Shown piece after piece: positions 5,313 through 6,324 of a stretch of DNA of 6,324 bases. Origin of the DNA: Saprospiraceae bacterium (GTDB taxonomy: Bacteria; Bacteroidota; Bacteroidia; Chitinophagales; Saprospiraceae); contig JAGQWW010000157.1 in the NCBI GenBank assembly GCA_020436955.1, forward strand, positions 1 to 6,324, read 5' to 3'. The notes beneath the pieces were generated by a model. That model was not told the DNA's origin. It worked only from the letters and a program-made list of their open reading frames with translations, and did no database searches. Numbering within the stretch: position 1 is the first letter of the stretch; each line of letters begins with the position of its first letter. Position numbers and translations under genes: made by a program.

Positions 5313-5957
5313 TTAGTTCCCAAATCGATACCCGAAAACAAAAGATACGACTCTGGAATTCAACTTGTATTCACTATCATTAGAAAGATTGGTAAAGCCT
5401 TGTTGGAAACGGACAGCAGCCGAGTATTTATTCCAGGCATAACCCAAACCTCCAACTGCTGATACTTCGATTAATTTTAGTTCATCCTCCTCTCCGCCGA
5501 TACCAATTTTTTCTTTGGTGGTTTCTGTCTCACCATTTGCTGTAGTCTTGATCCTGCTTTGAGCAGACAAATTGAATCCTAGCGAAGGCCCTGCTTCTAC
5601 AAATAGGTTACCTTTGAATACAGGCGCTTTAAATCCAACCAAGACCGGAATGTCAAGCGTATAAAGATTGATATTGAACTTGGTAGTCCAGGTCTCACCA
5701 AAAAATTCCGTGGTTGCTTTATCCTGCCCACCTTTGGTCTGGGCCCTTAGACCGGCCTTCACATACAATGATTCGGATAAGTTGAAGGCTTTCAAAAGTC
5801 CAATTTGATATCCAAGTGATGTTCCGGTAATTTCATTACCATAATCAGAATCTCCATGCAAGGTGTTCAAATTCAAACCTCCTTCCAAGATTAATCCTTG
5901 TGCCTGTAATCCGGCAGTTGCCAATAAAATGAAAAGCATTGTTTTTAATGTTCTCAT
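5313..5957 (-). CDS. Outer-membrane beta-barrel protein (PorT / OMP_b-brl_2 type)
   Basis: The 214-residue product opens with a Sec signal peptide (MRTLKTMLFILLATAGLQA, cleavage probably before QG at about residue 19/20), with Gln near the mature N-terminus as is common in Bacteroidota. The mature part is a series of alternating-hydrophobic strands separated by polar turns, such as LILEGGLNLNTL, SLYVKAGLRAQ, YTLDIPVLVGFKAP, NLFVEAGPSLGFNLS, VSAVGGLGYAW and YSAAVRFQQGFTNL. It ends in VVSFVFGYRFGN, an aromatic-rich terminal strand. The DIPVLVGFK and (E)AGPSLGF motifs are characteristic of the PorT-like small barrel family. Length is normal, and about eight strands are expected. A charged loop around ETETTKEKIGIGGEEDEL could face outward. 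These proteins sit in the outer membrane, mostly with unknown roles; I do not claim this is PorT itself. The gene is monocistronic, with its own promoter region at 5958-6010. Confidence 0.9.
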   Translation of the reverse strand: MRTLKTMLFILLATAGLQAQGLILEGGLNLNTLHGDSDYGNEITGTSLGYQIGLLKAFNLSESLYVKAGLRAQTKGGQDKATTEFFGETWTTKFNINLYTLDIPVLVGFKAPVFKGNLFVEAGPSLGFNLSAQSRIKTTANGETETTKEKIGIGGEEDELKLIEVSAVGGLGYAWNKYSAAVRFQQGFTNLSNDSEYKLNSRVVSFVFGYRFGN

Positions 5958-6265
5958 GACTTTGTTTTAGTTTAAATAGTTAAAAAATATAGCGTTGCAA
6001 TACTATTGCAGTGATAAAATACCAGCCTTATGTTGTTGGAGTTGTTGTAGTTTCGATAATTAGTTTTAGTTTTCTTGAAGTAACATAGCATTCCAAAAAT
6101 AGAAGGAAATTAGCATTATTCAAAAAAAATTGGTGGAGAACTTATTAAAAGAAAATCAAAAGCTATTTTCATTATAAATGCTTATTTCAGCCAATTATCA
6201 TAATTTTAAACTTAAAATTGTGTACATTGAAGAGGTAGAATGAAAATCTAAAACATAATTTTATC
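5958..6265. other. Divergent AT-rich intergenic region, 308 bp
   Basis: This region separates the start of the beta-barrel gene (-) from the start of the partial gene at the window end (+), so it should hold both promoters. It contains the 15-bp palindrome at 5996-6010, a near-consensus -7 element for the barrel gene at 5984-5991 (TATATTTT on the - strand), and a tandem GTTGTTGnA pair at 6032-6049. A weak -7-like TACATTG lies at 6223-6229 upstream of the last gene. Otherwise it is A/T-rich with no visible gene. Confidence 0.55.
5996..6010. promoter_or_regulatory. Perfect 15-bp palindrome, operator candidate for the beta-barrel gene
   Basis: TGCAATA and TATTGCA flank a single central C: two perfect 7-base arms. 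The site ends 38 bases upstream of the beta-barrel start codon and adjoins, on the upstream side, a -7-like TATATTTT at 5984-5991 (- strand), so it falls where a -33/-7 spacer would be. That position and the odd-length dyad suit a dimeric regulator. No regulator is recognised, and no poly-T tract supports a terminator. Confidence 0.4.
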
Positions 6266-6324
6266 ATGGCTTTATCGACTATTGATTTTAACAATGAGGG
6301 ACCTGCCACAGATATCCTATCATC
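6266..6324 (+). CDS. Unidentified protein, 5' end only
   Basis: ATG at 6266 opens a frame that continues to the window edge, giving MALSTIDFNNEGPATDILS. It follows a long AT-rich leader with AATTTTATC just before the ATG, a normal context for Bacteroidota starts, and the frame contains no stop. There is no signal peptide in these residues, so the product is probably cytosolic or uses another route. Nineteen codons are too few to assign a family. Confidence 0.5.
   Translation, partial: MALSTIDFNNEGPATDILS

Noticed and set aside
5129..5383. 84-codon + strand open frame overlapping the lipoprotein gene end and the beta-barrel gene end
   Set aside because: It overlaps two well-supported genes, its product shows no recognisable motif or secretion signal, and its frame mostly follows the antisense of the barrel gene. 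The part in the spacer is explained by the GC-rich hairpin region.
6032..6049. Tandem GTTGTTGnA pair
   Set aside because: It has only two units and low complexity, and does not match the 7-bp family in length or pattern.

Overview
The window looks like a chromosomal stretch from a member of the Bacteroidota, most likely a Saprospiria-type or related environmental lineage. The main evidence is the first gene, which ends in a gliding-motility-associated (CHU_C, type B) C-terminal domain used by the type IX secretion system (T9SS) and restricted to this phylum. Supporting evidence is a PorT-like outer-membrane beta-barrel with a Bacteroidota-style signal peptide, A/T-rich leaders without Shine-Dalgarno motifs, and moderately AT-rich DNA. 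The species assignment is inference.

Layout. (1) 1-948, + strand: the 3' end of a large secreted adhesin-like protein with SprB-type repeats and a T9SS type B sorting domain. (2) 949-1378: convergent intergenic region holding two 7-bp tandem-repeat arrays, one directly after each stop codon, plus a hairpin that may terminate transcription. (3) 1379-3088, - strand: a complete lipoprotein-type gamma-glutamyltransferase with all recognisable catalytic motifs. (4) 3089-3548: divergent intergenic region with a third 7-bp array. (5) 3549-4505, + strand: a complete NADPH-dependent aldo/keto reductase. (6) 4506-4680: spacer with an inverted repeat of a TTTGC-type intergenic element. (7) 4681-5157, + strand: a small lipoprotein with an NTF2/SnoaL-like fold, probably starting at TTG. 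(8) 5158-5312: convergent spacer with a GC-rich imperfect hairpin. (9) 5313-5957, - strand: an outer-membrane beta-barrel protein. (10) 5958-6265: promoter region with a 15-bp palindrome. (11) 6266 to the end, + strand: the first codons of an unidentified gene.

The genes do not form an obvious pathway or operon. They are single transcription units on alternating strands, and most products are predicted at the cell envelope or outside the cell: a T9SS cargo, a lipoprotein GGT, a small lipoprotein and an outer-membrane barrel. The aldo/keto reductase is the only clearly cytosolic product. I found no mobile element, CRISPR array, RNA gene or defence system.

The most unusual signal is between the genes. 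Three degenerate tandem arrays of a 7-bp unit share one consensus (about YYCMKMM when read in the same phase), although their base composition ranges from AT-rich to GC-rich. Other intergenic repeats are the TTTGC-type elements and the GC-rich hairpin. This suggests a genome whose intergenic DNA is populated by short repeat families.
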